A stretch of DNA of 64,000 nt from Halochromatium roseum (GCF_016653315.1 NZ_NHSH01000076.1:1-64000), one strand, 5' to 3'; shown: positions 55,137-64,000, counted from the stretch's first letter. Program-made: numbers and translations. Notes: generated from the sequence alone by a model not told the origin.

Positions 55137-55243
55137 GGGGGCTGCGCCTCGACTGGTACCCCATGGCCGGGGATGCCGGTAAGACACGGGCTCCGGTGGG
55201 CGTTCGGCAACCGCCTGGCTCGGGTCGATCTGACGGTGCGCAA
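55137..55243 (+). pseudogene. two-piece remnant of a ZnuD-like receptor
   Basis: 55137-55193 codes LRLDWYPMAGDAGKTRA, matching LRHDWHSVTGDAGKTRA of the intact receptor (nt about 56916). 55203-55243 matches 57669-57709 almost base for base. About 700 bases between these parts are missing. It is not translatable as a receptor. Confidence 0.75.
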
Positions 55244-55253
55244 AACGTATCGC

Positions 55254-55428
55254 CAGGGTACTGGACCGAGTAGATCGGTGCGGCGCTGACCTCGATCGGG
55301 TCAAGCAGCAAGACCTCATCATCGATGCTGATTGCCACTTGTGCTTGCGCGATCATCCCATTGCAGGTCAAGGATAAACCGATGATAACGACGGCGATGC
55401 CGCGCTGCTGAAGACCACGACGGGGCAT
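55254..55428 (-). pseudogene. N-terminal remnant of another TonB receptor (minus strand)
   Basis: From ATG 55428 the minus strand codes a signal peptide (AVVIIGLSLTCNGMIAQAQ) and a plug-start segment (EVLLLDPIEVSAAPIY), as found at the N-terminus of TonB receptors. After about 58 residues it runs into the inverted receptor debris at 55137-55243 and has no plug or barrel. Confidence 0.65.
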
Positions 55429-55644
55429 GTTTGCCTCTTGCTATGAATCGTTTGATGCAGCAGGAATCTTACTTTTTTTAAAAAAGGTATGAAAACTGTC
55501 TGGGGTCAGTCATTGATGCGAGGCAGATCAACCGTTAGGCCCCGCTTGCCATCAGGCTTGATTGAACGCAGCGCGGCGTTCCGCTCGTTGGAAAGCCAGG
55601 ATCGCTAGGACGGAAAAGCAACGACTGTTGCGTCGATGCTGCTC

Positions 55645-55665
55645 GATGGTCTATGTTATACCATC
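55645..55665. promoter_or_regulatory. palindrome upstream of the ZnuD-like receptor
   Basis: GATGGT (55645-55650) and ACCATC (55660-55665) flank TATGTTATA. The TGTTATA core recalls Zur boxes. It lies 45 bases before the receptor ATG, a suitable place for a repressor. Confidence 0.4.
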
Positions 55666-55709
55666 ACGTTTCCGCCCTAAACCCCTGCTGCTCAATGAGG
55701 CCGAACCTG

Positions 55710-57815
55710 ATGCACAAGGTCCATCGCACGTTCTTAGCGGGGCTGCTCGTCGGCAGTCCTGCCACGTCACTGCTCGCGCAACCGATGAACGATGATCAGG
55801 AGTTCTCGATTGAGCTCGATGCCATCGAGGTCACCGCCGGCGTGCCGGTGCCGGGCGATCCGCTGTTGCAGGCGGCGAACATTGCGGTGCTCTCCGGCGA
55901 AGACCTGCGTCGCCGCCAACGGTTCACGCTCGGTGAGACCCTGGAGACCTTGCCTGGCGTTGCCTCGATCACCGCCGGAAACATGGTCGGCAAGCCGGTG
56001 ATTCGCGGCCTCAGCGGCAATCAGATCCAGGTGTTGTCGAACGGCATCGGTGTCGATTATCAACAGTATGGCGAGCGGCATCCACCCAACATCGATCCCT
56101 TCCTCGCCGGGCGCATCGAGGTGGTCCGGGGTGCCTCGAGTCTGCTCTACGGCTCGGGTGCGCTTGGTGGCGCCATCGATGTGCAGGCCCCCGCGTTCGT
56201 GTTCATGCCCGAGGGCGAGAGCGAAGCCCTGGCCGATACCCTGTTCGTCTATCACAGCAACAACGAACAATGGGATACCGGCGCCAAGGCGCGCGCGAGC
56301 AGCGATCGGTTCAGCCTGGATGCCGGCATCATGGGCCGATCCGCGGGCAACCTGACGACCCCCAATGCCGCGACGGCCGCCGAGTCGGGCAATCCGAGCG
56401 ATCCCAAGTTCACCGGCGAGCTTCCCTTCACCAACTTCGATCAGCTCAACGCTCAGTTTGGCGCTGGCATGCTGACCGACGTGGGCGAATTCGGTGTCCG
56501 CTACAACCAATGGAATAACGAGAACAACTTTCTGCTGCCGACCGGCCAAGGCATCGGCCTGTGGCTGAACAATGACCAGCTCCAGCTGACGGGCGCCATG
56601 CCGCTCGCCTCCGACTGGGAGCTGAAGCCGACCCTGTCCTGGCAGCACAACCTGCGCCGGGCCAATAGCCCCGGACAGCCACTGAGCGCCGGCTATGATG
56701 GGACCATCCATCTCGAATTCGATCGCTATGTCGCCCGGCTCGAGGCCATTCATGGTCCGCTCGGACCCTTCGATGGCGGCACCTTGGGCGTCGAGTACAG
56801 CAACAAGATTCAATACTCGCGCGGGACCACGGTACTGGCGCCAGGCGGCGAGGTGAGTAACCTGGCGCTGTTCGCCTTCGAGAGCAAGGACATCGGCGAC
56901 TGGACCCTGCAAGCGGGGCTGCGCCACGACTGGCACTCTGTGACTGGGGATGCCGGAAAGACCCGGGCGGCGGTGACGTTCACTGGCCGTGACTCACATG
57001 ACTATTCGGTCTTCACCGGTTCGCTCGGCGCGGTCTATCGCCTCACCGATCAGGTCGCGATCGCCTCCAATCTCGGCCGTGGCTTCCGCGCGCCGAGCCT
57101 GTTCGAACTCTATGCAGACGGGGTCCATGGTGGCGTGGCCGCGATTCAGGAGGGTAATCCCGATCTCGAGCCGGAACAGTCCATCAACGTTGATCTGGGC
57201 CTGCGTTGGAACACGCCTCGACTGCAGGGCAGTGCGACCGTCTATCGCAACGCCATCAGCGACTACATCTACCTGCAAGATACCGGCCGGTCGCGCAATG
57301 GTCTGCCGATCTTTGCCTACCAGCAGGACGATGCGCTGCTGACTGGGCTCGAGCTGGAAGCCAGCTGGCAGCTGACCGATCAGCTCGAGCTCAGCGGCAG
57401 CCTGGATCTGGTGCGGGGCACGAACGATCGCACTGACGAGGATCTGCCCTTGCTGCCTGCCGATTCGTTGCGGCTTGAGGCGACCTATTGGTTCGCCGAG
57501 CGCGGACCGATTCGCGAGCCCTATCTGACCCTCGGCATGCGCCATGCTGCGGCAAAAGACGCGGCGCCCGGCGAGCCGTTCTCGCAGTTCGACCTGATGC
57601 CTTTTGGTACGGCATCGACCGATGCCTACACCCTGGCCGATCTCGATCTGGGCTTTGCCTTCCCCGCCTTCGGCAACCGCCTGGCTCGGGTCGATCTGAC
57701 GGTGCGCAATCTGTTCGATACCGAGTACCGGGATTTTCTCGATACCTACAAGGGTTATGCGCTGAGCCCGGGGCGTGATATCCGGGTCAGTTTGAGCCTG
57801 CCTTTTGGAGGGTGA
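55710..57815 (+). CDS. ZnuD-like TonB-dependent receptor
   Basis: Outer-membrane receptor of 701 residues: signal peptide (TFLAGLLVGSPATSLLA), plug (about 35-165, with GETLETLPGVASI, GKPVIRGLSGNQIQVL, GRIEVVRGASSLLYGSGALGGAI) and barrel. The C-terminal part (FGTASTDAYTLADLDLGF, VRNLFDTEYRDFLD) and His-containing loops suit the ZnuD zinc receptor group; cobalt is possible given the cobalamin genes. ATG 55710, nine bases after GAGG, was chosen over 55653. It is the intact copy of the fragments at 51575-51892 and 55137-55243. Confidence 0.86.
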   Translation: MHKVHRTFLAGLLVGSPATSLLAQPMNDDQEFSIELDAIEVTAGVPVPGDPLLQAANIAVLSGEDLRRRQRFTLGETLETLPGVASITAGNMVGKPVIRGLSGNQIQVLSNGIGVDYQQYGERHPPNIDPFLAGRIEVVRGASSLLYGSGALGGAIDVQAPAFVFMPEGESEALADTLFVYHSNNEQWDTGAKARASSDRFSLDAGIMGRSAGNLTTPNAATAAESGNPSDPKFTGELPFTNFDQLNAQFGAGMLTDVGEFGVRYNQWNNENNFLLPTGQGIGLWLNNDQLQLTGAMPLASDWELKPTLSWQHNLRRANSPGQPLSAGYDGTIHLEFDRYVARLEAIHGPLGPFDGGTLGVEYSNKIQYSRGTTVLAPGGEVSNLALFAFESKDIGDWTLQAGLRHDWHSVTGDAGKTRAAVTFTGRDSHDYSVFTGSLGAVYRLTDQVAIASNLGRGFRAPSLFELYADGVHGGVAAIQEGNPDLEPEQSINVDLGLRWNTPRLQGSATVYRNAISDYIYLQDTGRSRNGLPIFAYQQDDALLTGLELEASWQLTDQLELSGSLDLVRGTNDRTDEDLPLLPADSLRLEATYWFAERGPIREPYLTLGMRHAAAKDAAPGEPFSQFDLMPFGTASTDAYTLADLDLGFAFPAFGNRLARVDLTVRNLFDTEYRDFLDTYKGYALSPGRDIRVSLSLPFGG

Positions 57816-57899
57816 TGCTTGATGCTGAAATACGGCGAAATCTCAAAGGCGTGATGACAGGCTGATGTCCGCGAATCTGCGCGCATGATTCTTTCGCCA

Positions 57900-59273
57900 T
57901 CACAGAACATCGCTCAGCCCCAATGCAAGCAACGCCGCAAGCGCGAACAGCAATGGCAGAATCGCCGCGCTGACCCAGAGCCCGCTGCGCAGCATGGCGC
58001 GCTGCGGCACCTGGCCGCTGCCAAAGATGATCGCATTGGGCGGCGTTGCGACGGGCAGCAGGAAGGCGCAAGAGGTTCCCAGGGCGATGAGCATGGCCAT
58101 CGCGATGCTGTCAATCTGCGGCGCTAGACCGATGAACAGCGGGATCAGCAAGGCCGCGCTGGCGGTATTGCTGGCCACCTCGGTCAGCGCCATCGCGAAC
58201 AGCACCACCAGCATCAGACTGAGCACCACGGGCATCGACCCGAAAGGCCCCGCGAGCAAGCTTGCCAGCCAGGCCCCGGCCCCGGTGGCCTCGAGGACCA
58301 AGCTTAGCGTCAGTCCGCCACCGAACAGCAAGAGCACGCCCCAGTCCGTGCGCTCGGCAATCGCGCGCCAGGGCGCGAGGCCGAAGGCATGCAGGGCGAT
58401 CAGCGCAAGCAGCGCCACGGCCGCATCATAGCCTGTACTGATCTGCAGCCAATCGGCGATCAGGCTGCCGAAAACCCAGGCGAGCACGGTGCTCGCGAAC
58501 ACCAGCAGCATGAGCCACTGTGCTCGGCCCCAGCGCAGTGGCTCGCCGACCGGCTCGACCTGGCCGGTGAGCTGCGGCCGCAGGCTCAGGCGCAAGGCGA
58601 GCTCCATCAGCGGCAGCATCAGGATCACCAGCGGTACGCCGATTATCAGCCAGGCGGCGAAACCGAGGCCGGTATTGGCGGCTGCGATCGCGTTCGGCGG
58701 GCTGCCCACCAGCGTGCCGATGCCGCCGATGTTGGCCGCGAAGGCGATCCCGAGCAGCACATAGATGCGCGTGTTGCGGGCGGTTTTGGTCTCGGGCTCG
58801 GTCTTGGGTGCAGCGGGCAAGGTCGCGAGCAGGCCGAGCGCCAACGGCAGCATCATCGCCGCGGTCGCGGTGTTGCTGATCCACATCGATAACAGCGCCG
58901 TGAGCCAGAACAGCGCCCGCGCCGCGCGGCCGAGCCCGGGACCAGCGCGGTGCACGACCCAGGTCGCGAGCCAGCGGTCCAGGCCTTGCTCGCGCAAGCC
59001 GGTGGCAAGCGCGAAGCCACCGAGGAACAGGAAGATCACCGGATTGGCAAAGGCCGCCAGGGCCTGATCCAGTGGCATGATCCCGCTGATGGTTGCGAGC
59101 AAGGGCACCAGTAGCGCGGTGACGCTCAGATGCAGAGCCTCGCTGAGCCAGAGCCAGGCGATCGCGGTCAGGATCGCGAGCCCGCTGGCGACCTCTCCGA
59201 GCAGTGGGCTGGCGCCAAATTCAAGGCCGAGGTAGAGCGCGAGGCCGATGAGGAGATTCAGTGTTTGCATCAT
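57900..59273 (-). CDS. DASS/SLC13-type sodium/anion symporter
   Basis: A 457-residue inner-membrane transporter with about 11-12 helices. The two hairpin signatures SNTATAAMMLPLALG and ASNTASAALLIPLF, and the following GSPPNAI and VATPPNAIIFGSGQ, are diagnostic for the dicarboxylate/sulfate DASS group. Substrate (C4-dicarboxylate, sulfate, citrate) cannot be told. Convergent with the receptor gene, 85 bases apart. Confidence 0.92.
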   Translation of the reverse strand: MMQTLNLLIGLALYLGLEFGASPLLGEVASGLAILTAIAWLWLSEALHLSVTALLVPLLATISGIMPLDQALAAFANPVIFLFLGGFALATGLREQGLDRWLATWVVHRAGPGLGRAARALFWLTALLSMWISNTATAAMMLPLALGLLATLPAAPKTEPETKTARNTRIYVLLGIAFAANIGGIGTLVGSPPNAIAAANTGLGFAAWLIIGVPLVILMLPLMELALRLSLRPQLTGQVEPVGEPLRWGRAQWLMLLVFASTVLAWVFGSLIADWLQISTGYDAAVALLALIALHAFGLAPWRAIAERTDWGVLLLFGGGLTLSLVLEATGAGAWLASLLAGPFGSMPVVLSLMLVVLFAMALTEVASNTASAALLIPLFIGLAPQIDSIAMAMLIALGTSCAFLLPVATPPNAIIFGSGQVPQRAMLRSGLWVSAAILPLLFALAALLALGLSDVL

Positions 59274-59389
59274 GAGTGGGTGTTGAGACCCAATTCACAT
59301 CCTTGAGCTAAGGACATGGCCGGCTTTTGCGTATTTCAGGATCTTCTGCTAGCGTTATTGGTATAGTTCACGTTAGAGAGGGGTTCGCC

Positions 59390-59611
59390 ATGGATGTTTC
59401 CGTCAACAATGCCGTCAGTGCATCGCTGTACATGAACCAAGCGCAGACCGCGCAGCAGGCTCAGATGCAGATCTTTAAGGACGCACTTGATAATCAAGCG
59501 CAGCAGGTCTCTGCTCTGATGGAGTCGGCAACGACAGGCTCTGGGGCCGATTCTGGTTCCAACCTCGCGTCTGAAGGCCATCTTGGCACCCAAATCAATA
59601 CCTACGCCTGA
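59390..59611 (+). CDS. YjfB-like putative motility protein
   Basis: A 73-residue helical protein: MDVSVNNAVSASLYMNQ, then QTAQQAQMQIFKDALDNQAQQVSALMES, a pattern of the YjfB (putative motility protein) family. No signal peptide or membrane span. GAGAGGGG precedes ATG 59390; an earlier in-frame start at 59327 is not supported. The role is unknown; no flagellar gene is adjacent. Confidence 0.75.
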   Translation: MDVSVNNAVSASLYMNQAQTAQQAQMQIFKDALDNQAQQVSALMESATTGSGADSGSNLASEGHLGTQINTYA

Positions 59612-59807
59612 CCGCCATCCGGCCTGCATCCTCGATCCCATATCCCTTGAGTTCGCTTTCTAGAGCGTCGCACTTGGATCGAGGAGCCTCCGCGCGACCC
59701 ATCAGACCGACCTGAGTAGGGGCCAGTATCGGTCGGCCGTTGTTCATTCCCTCGTCACCACTGTTGCCCCTGATCCCCGCTGTTGATGCGCCGCTTGTCT
59801 CGACCGA

Positions 59808-60956
59808 TCAGTCAGTGGCCTCGTTTGGGGCGCTGGATTTGTGCTCCCGCGTTGTCATCACGTAAATCTCGACGCGGCGATTCCGGCGTTGCCCCTCCGG
59901 CGTTGCGTTGTCGGCGATGGGCTGGATGGAGCCAACGCCCACCGCCACCACGCGCTCCGCCGCTATGTCGCGATCGATCAGTGCCTGACGCACCGCCTCG
60001 GCGCGTTGCTGGGAGAGCGGCTGGTTGATCTCGGGGCTACCGAGACTATCGGTATGCCCTTCGATTCGGACCTTGAGCTCCGGGCGGTCCTCGAGCCATT
60101 GCGCGATGCGATCGAGGGTCGGCAGGTTTGTTGTCGGCAACACCGCGCTTGCACTGTCGAACGAGAGCTCGTCAGGTTCGAACTCAACAAGAATGCCGGT
60201 TTCGGTGAGCTGTCCACCGAGCTCGTTGGCGTCTTGTTGTGAAAGACCCAGGTTGCTCACCGGCTGGTCGGCCTCGGCCTCGGCTTTGGCATTGGCTTCA
60301 GCAAGGGCAGACTTGGTGGTTTCCAGCTCCTCGCGTAGCGCCGTCAGAACCTCGCGCTCGTCCTCAAGGGCCTCGGTGAGCTCGGCGATTTGAGCCTCGG
60401 TCTGGAGCACTAACGCATCGCGCTCTTCCCGAGCGAGACTGAGTTGTCGCTCCAGTTGCTTGCGCTCTTCTGACTCTGTCTCGGCATCTGCTTCTGCCAC
60501 TGCGTCGGCTTCTGCCACGGCTGCGGCTTTAGCTTCAGCTTCAGCTTCAGCAAGGTCGGTCTTGGCCGAATCGAGCTCCTCGCGCAGCGCCGCTAGCGCC
60601 GCGCGCTCGGCTTCAAGGGCCTCGGTGAGCTCGGTGATTTGGGCCTCGGCGTCTGTCTGGAGCGATTTGGCAGCTTCCAGCTCATCGCGTTGCGCAGCCA
60701 GCGCCGCGCGCTCGTTCTCGAGCGTCTCAGTGAGTTCGTCGATTTGGCCTTGGGTCTCGAGGACCAATGCATCGCGCTCCTCGCGAGCGAGGTTGAGCTG
60801 CCGCTCTAAGCGGGCGCGCTCTTCGGCGGATAGCCCCTCAGCCTCCGATGAGGCGATGCTGTGGGCCTGGAAGGCCATGCTTGCGATCGCGATGGTCGCG
60901 GTTGCGATGATGGTGGAGATCAAATGACGGATGTTGTTGCGAGCAGTGATCATCAT
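59808..60956 (-). CDS. OmpA-family protein with long coiled coil
   Basis: A 382-residue exported protein: signal region (1-33), Glu/Ala-rich coiled coil (about 42-230), then an OmpA-like peptidoglycan-binding domain (about 255-370) with EGHTDSLGSPEINQPLSQQRA and RRNRRVEIYV. The coiled coil holds an internal duplication: residues 46-98 and 164-216 share ERQLxLAREERDALVL and TELTE/AELTEALE-type stretches, with an intermediate partial unit at 101-138. The repeat structure is visible in DNA. No lipobox, so it is probably periplasmic. Confidence 0.9.
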   Translation of the reverse strand: MMITARNNIRHLISTIIATATIAIASMAFQAHSIASSEAEGLSAEERARLERQLNLAREERDALVLETQGQIDELTETLENERAALAAQRDELEAAKSLQTDAEAQITELTEALEAERAALAALREELDSAKTDLAEAEAEAKAAAVAEADAVAEADAETESEERKQLERQLSLAREERDALVLQTEAQIAELTEALEDEREVLTALREELETTKSALAEANAKAEAEADQPVSNLGLSQQDANELGGQLTETGILVEFEPDELSFDSASAVLPTTNLPTLDRIAQWLEDRPELKVRIEGHTDSLGSPEINQPLSQQRAEAVRQALIDRDIAAERVVAVGVGSIQPIADNATPEGQRRNRRVEIYVMTTREHKSSAPNEATD

Positions 60957-61170
60957 TTCCCCCTTCAGTCTGACGATGAAGCAGTTGTTGTGTATGTTGG
61001 GCGCGAATCCTCAAACGCCCAGGATCTAGACGTCGGTCGATTGGCTCCGGGGCGATTGTAGACGCTCCGTCGTCGTTTGACCCGATGTTGGCGCTCTGGT
61101 TGGCGAATGTCCGCTTGGGTGATGGAGTTGAGGTCTCCCGGCACCGGTTCGTTGTGCATGCGGTGTCATG

Positions 61171-61187
61171 TTAACTTGTACAGTTAA
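61171..61187. promoter_or_regulatory. palindrome upstream of the GDT1-like gene
   Basis: TTAACT (61171-61176), TGTAC, AGTTAA (61182-61187), 38 bases before the start codon. It fits a dimeric repressor site, possibly a manganese or other metal regulator. Confidence 0.4.
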
Positions 61188-61224
61188 GCCTCATGCCTTT
61201 ACTCAGTCGCTTTCGTCACTGCTG

Positions 61225-61827
61225 ATGGATATCTCCGTCGCCCTCTCCACCTTCGCCTTGTTGTTTCTCGCCGAGATGGGCGACAAGTCACAGCTGTTGG
61301 TGATGACGCTGGCCCATCGCTACAGACCAGGCCCGGTGATTGCCGGCAGCTTTGCCGCTTTTGCCCTGTTGAATCTACTGGCTGTGGTTGTCGGCCAGGC
61401 CTTGTTCGATTGGTTTCCACAAGGCTGGCTCCTGCTCGTCGCCGCGGGTTTGTTTCTGTTCTTCGGCGTTCGCTCTTGGCAAGAGGCGAATCAGGTTGGA
61501 GACGACGCCGAGATTCTCGCACGCAGCAGTGGCGGTTTTCTTCAGAGCTTTTCGCTGATCTTTGTCGCCGAGCTTGGCGATAAGACGCAGCTGGCGATAC
61601 TGGCCTTGGCTGCCAGCACCGGTGACCTCTGGGCCGTGCTGCTCGGCGGCACGCTGGCGCTCTGGAGCGTCTCGCTGATCGGCATCCTGTTTGGCTGCAC
61701 TCTACTGCGACGGTTGCCAACGCAGTGGGTGCATCGAGCCGCGGCGATCCTTTTCATCGGCTTTGGCTTGCTAGCACTGGGGCAGCTGGTCTTCAACGGC
61801 ATGGTGTTGCTTTCACCGTCGAGATGA
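61225..61827 (+). CDS. TMEM165/GDT1 family cation transporter
   Basis: A 200-residue membrane protein with six helices in two homologous halves, each with the family motif: [12 protein letters not shown] near residue 16 and [12 protein letters not shown] near residue 120. Family members export Mn2+ or exchange Ca2+/Mn2+ for protons. ATG 61225 is preferred; an upstream in-frame ATG at 61168 adds 19 unconserved residues and would start inside the palindrome. Confidence 0.93.
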   Translation: MDISVALSTFALLFLAEMGDKSQLLVMTLAHRYRPGPVIAGSFAAFALLNLLAVVVGQALFDWFPQGWLLLVAAGLFLFFGVRSWQEANQVGDDAEILARSSGGFLQSFSLIFVAELGDKTQLAILALAASTGDLWAVLLGGTLALWSVSLIGILFGCTLLRRLPTQWVHRAAAILFIGFGLLALGQLVFNGMVLLSPSR

Positions 61828-61882
61828 CCGCGTTGAGCACTCTGTTAACGACGAATGTTGCAGTGCGGCAGATCTTCCCGCG

Positions 61883-63139
61883 ATGAAAGATCGGACATGG
61901 CTGACGGTGGTAGGTTTTGGCGAAGACGGGCTCAGCGGCCTCGGGCGCGAGGCGCGTGCTGCGCTTGAGGCAGCGCCGCTGGTCTTCGGTGGCGAGCGGC
62001 ATCTGGCATTACTGCCGGCTCAAGCCGGGCAGCAACGCCGACCTTGGCCGCGACCGTTCGCGCTGGCTTACGATCAGGTGCTCGCGCACCGTGGCAAGCC
62101 GGTCTGCGTGCTGGCAAGCGGTGATCCGATGTTCTACGGCATCGGCTCGCAACTGGCTGAGCGCCTACCACCGGACGAACTGCGCGTGCTGCCGGCGCCG
62201 TCGTCGATGAGTCTGGCCGCGGCGCGGTTGGGCTGGCCGCTGCAGCAGGTGCGGGTGGTGCCGGCGCACGGCCGCCCGCTGGCGCGCGTCGCGCTCTATC
62301 TGGCCGAAGGTGCGCGGTTGCTGGTGCTGAGCGCCGATGGCGATACCCCGGTGACGCTGGCTCGACTCTTGGTTGCGCAGGGTTATGGCGCTAGCCAATT
62401 GAGCGTTTTTGGGCGCCTGGGTGGACCAGAGGAAACGCGTCACGACGGCACCGCGGCTTCTTGGCTCGTGAGTACGACCGATGGGGATGCTGTGGTGCCT
62501 GAGCCGGCGCTGAATCTGGTGGCGGTGCACTGCCACGCTGATCCTGGAACCCGTCCGCTGTCGCGTCGCAGTGCGCTGCCCGATTCAGCTTTCGAGCATG
62601 ATGGTCAGCTGACCAAACGTGATCTGCGTGCACTGACCTTGGCGCGCTTGGCGCCGCAGCCCGGCGAGCGGCTCTGGGATGTCGGCGCCGGCTGCGGCTC
62701 GATCGGTATCGAGTGGCTGCGGGCCGAATCCAGCTGTCGGGCGATTGCGATCGAGTCACATCCTGAGCGATGCGGCTTCATCGAGCGTAACCGCGATCGA
62801 CTTGGCGTGCCGGGACTTGAACTGGTGACGGGGCGCGCGCCGGAAGCGCTAGTAGGACTCGCGACCCCAGATGCCATCTTTATCGGCGGTGGCCTCACCA
62901 TCGAGGGTGTCGTTGAGCAATGTTGGCAAGCACTCAGACCCGGCGGGCGGCTGGTGGCGAATGCGGTCACCCTTCAGACCGAGGCGGCACTGGTAGCCTG
63001 GCGCGAGCGCATTGGCGGCGAGCTGACGCGTGTGAGTGTTGCCCAGGCCGAGCCGCTCGGGCGGTTCGATGGCTGGCGCACGGCGCGGCCGATCACGCTG
63101 CTGAGTGTTGAGAAGCCACTGGCCGACACCAACCGCTAA
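61883..63139 (+). CDS. cobL: precorrin-6B C5,15-methyltransferase (decarboxylating)
   Basis: Bifunctional SAM enzyme: the N-half (CbiE-like, [45 protein letters not shown]) methylates C-5 and the C-half (CbiT-like, [37 protein letters not shown]) methylates C-15 and decarboxylates the acetate chain. The 418 residues have the usual length for the fused form. Located 55 bases after the GDT1-like gene and convergent with cobB. It continues the cobF-type route seen at 37-45 kb. Confidence 0.96.
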   Translation: MKDRTWLTVVGFGEDGLSGLGREARAALEAAPLVFGGERHLALLPAQAGQQRRPWPRPFALAYDQVLAHRGKPVCVLASGDPMFYGIGSQLAERLPPDELRVLPAPSSMSLAAARLGWPLQQVRVVPAHGRPLARVALYLAEGARLLVLSADGDTPVTLARLLVAQGYGASQLSVFGRLGGPEETRHDGTAASWLVSTTDGDAVVPEPALNLVAVHCHADPGTRPLSRRSALPDSAFEHDGQLTKRDLRALTLARLAPQPGERLWDVGAGCGSIGIEWLRAESSCRAIAIESHPERCGFIERNRDRLGVPGLELVTGRAPEALVGLATPDAIFIGGGLTIEGVVEQCWQALRPGGRLVANAVTLQTEAALVAWRERIGGELTRVSVAQAEPLGRFDGWRTARPITLLSVEKPLADTNR

Positions 63140-63144
63140 CGGCG

Positions 63145-64000
63145 TTAAGGCAGGAACAGGGCGGCAGCGGCAGCCGGGGCCGAGGGAAAGTAGAGGTGCA
63201 GATAGCTGGCCCGGATCGGACCCTGTTGATAGAAGGGCTCGCCCGGTTGGCCATCATGCTGACGGATGCCGTACTGCATGGCGGCGATCGGCGTGCTCAT
63301 GGTTGAGTGATGAAAGCTATGGCCACGCAGCTCGCCGGCCGCATGCGCGAGCGCTTGCATGCCGAGCCCGGCCAGGCGTGGCTGCAAACGACCTGTGCCG
63401 GGCAGCAGGCCAACCATCTCTGCGCTTTGGCCCTGCTTGTCGCTCAGCTGTTCGAGCAGATAGAGCATGCCGCCACATTCGGCATAGAGCGGCCGTCCGG
63501 CGTCGACATGGGCGCGCAGCGCCGCTTTGATGGCGCTGTTGGCGGCAAGCTGCGCCAGGTGAAGCTCCGGATAGCCACCTGGTAGGTAGATGGCATCGGC
63601 CGGATCGAGTGCTTGGTCGCTGAGCGGTGAGAAAAACGCCAGCTCTGCACCCAGCTGTGCGAGCAGTCGCAGATTGGCCGCATAGAGAAACGAGAACGCA
63701 GCATCGCGGGCGATGGCAATGCGACGACCGGCGAGCGGCTTTGGGTATGGGGCCGTCTTCGACGCTGTACTCCAAGGTTCGAGTGCTGAGCCTGAGACTA
63801 TGGCGGACAACGGCCTTGAGCCGCTCGGCGCCTTCGTGTTCGCCATGACCGTTGCGGCTGCTTGAGCAGGCACTGTCGCTCCCGTTCCGGGGACTGTCCC
63901 CGCTAGCCCATCTCTTGGCGCTTGGAAACGAACGGGCTTCGGCAGTGCCGCAAGCTCGGTCGTGCTGATGTGCTCGGCTAACCGATCGAGCCGTTGCTCT
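63145..64000 (-). CDS. cobB: cobyrinic/hydrogenobyrinic acid a,c-diamide synthase, 5' end outside
   Basis: Partial gene: the reading frame stays open to the window edge. What is seen (285 codons with stop) is the end of the ATP-dependent domain (RLDRLAEHIS, then LAALPKPV), a long linker rich in Ala/Thr/Gly, and the glutamine amidotransferase domain: RIAIARDAAFSFLYAANL, YLPGGYPELHLAQLA, the nucleophile Cys in LYAECGGMLYLLEQL, and HSFHHST. It amidates the a and c side chains. The linker is coded by a GC-rich palindrome-containing stretch (GGGGACTGTCCCC near 63889) and may be an insertion. Confidence 0.9.
   Translation of the reverse strand, partial: EQRLDRLAEHISTTELAALPKPVRFQAPRDGLAGTVPGTGATVPAQAAATVMANTKAPSGSRPLSAIVSGSALEPWSTASKTAPYPKPLAGRRIAIARDAAFSFLYAANLRLLAQLGAELAFFSPLSDQALDPADAIYLPGGYPELHLAQLAANSAIKAALRAHVDAGRPLYAECGGMLYLLEQLSDKQGQSAEMVGLLPGTGRLQPRLAGLGMQALAHAAGELRGHSFHHSTMSTPIAAMQYGIRQHDGQPGEPFYQQGPIRASYLHLYFPSAPAAAAALFLP

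Noticed and set aside
55767-56936. 389-codon minus-strand open frame opposite the ZnuD-like receptor
   Set aside because: Same reason: a mirror of the conserved receptor frame.
59318-59330. Possible sigma-54 site TGGCCGGCTTTTGC before the YjfB-like gene
   Set aside because: GG and GC are nine bases apart instead of ten, which abolishes sigma-54 recognition.

Overview
The window is a high-GC (about 60%) chromosomal segment. Its gene order and content suggest a gammaproteobacterium close to the purple sulfur bacteria (Chromatiales). The evidence is the thrS-infC-rpmI-rplT-pheS-pheT-ihfA block, the rpoE-rseABC-mucD-lepA-lepB-rnc-era-recO-pdxJ block, HypF plus HoxE/HoxF-type diaphorase subunits, and a cobalamin pathway that seems to use a CobZ-like (TcuA/TcuB) ring-contraction system. 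The genus call is inference: no photosynthesis gene or rRNA is present.

Layout. 0.2-8.6 kb: tRNA-Val with a near-consensus promoter, then the translation operon thrS, infC (start codon apparently AUC), rpmI, rplT, pheS, pheT, ihfA and a MerR-type regulator, closed by tRNA-Pro(GGG) and a strong terminator. 8.7-13.2 kb: hypF convergent with nadB. 13.4-24.7 kb: the envelope-stress sigma factor operon (rpoE, rseA, rseB, rseC, mucD, with a candidate sigma-E promoter) running into lepA, lepB, a DUF4845 membrane protein, rnc, era, recO and pdxJ. 24.9-28.8 kb: gpmI, a GlgC paralogue that has lost its catalytic signatures, and an endonuclease III-like glycosylase without a standard start. 28.9-32.1 kb: a minus-strand trio (unknown helical protein, ATP-grasp ligase, isoaspartyl peptidase), the best candidate here for an uncharacterised pathway. 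32.4-37 kb: a lytic transglycosylase, hoxF-hoxE without hoxUYH, pssA and a CBS-domain protein.

37.1-45.3 kb and 61.9-64 kb are two parts of a cobalamin cluster: hemP, cobF, cobM, tcuA/tcuB (a split CobZ), cobK, cobJ, cobI, cobH, then cobL and a partial cobB. Between them (45.5-61.8 kb) lies a metal-handling region: a CzrA/SmtB-type ArsR sensor with its own promoter and palindrome, a His-rich protein, a sigma-54 activator, a TauE/SafE-like membrane protein, an OprC/NosA-like copper TonB receptor with a periplasmic DsrE protein, a ZnuD-like TonB receptor, a DASS permease, an OmpA-family coiled-coil protein and a GDT1-type cation exporter.

The stretch 51.4-55.5 kb is a recombination scar. It holds a duplicated ArsR promoter/operator fused to a 3' fragment of the ZnuD-like receptor, two ATPase genes of widely distributed families (AAA+PD-(D/E)XK, and AAA+DUF4143), and further inverted receptor debris. 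Throughout the window there are short perfect or near-perfect tandem duplications, both between genes and in frame inside conserved proteins, and dispersed repeats of at least two types.
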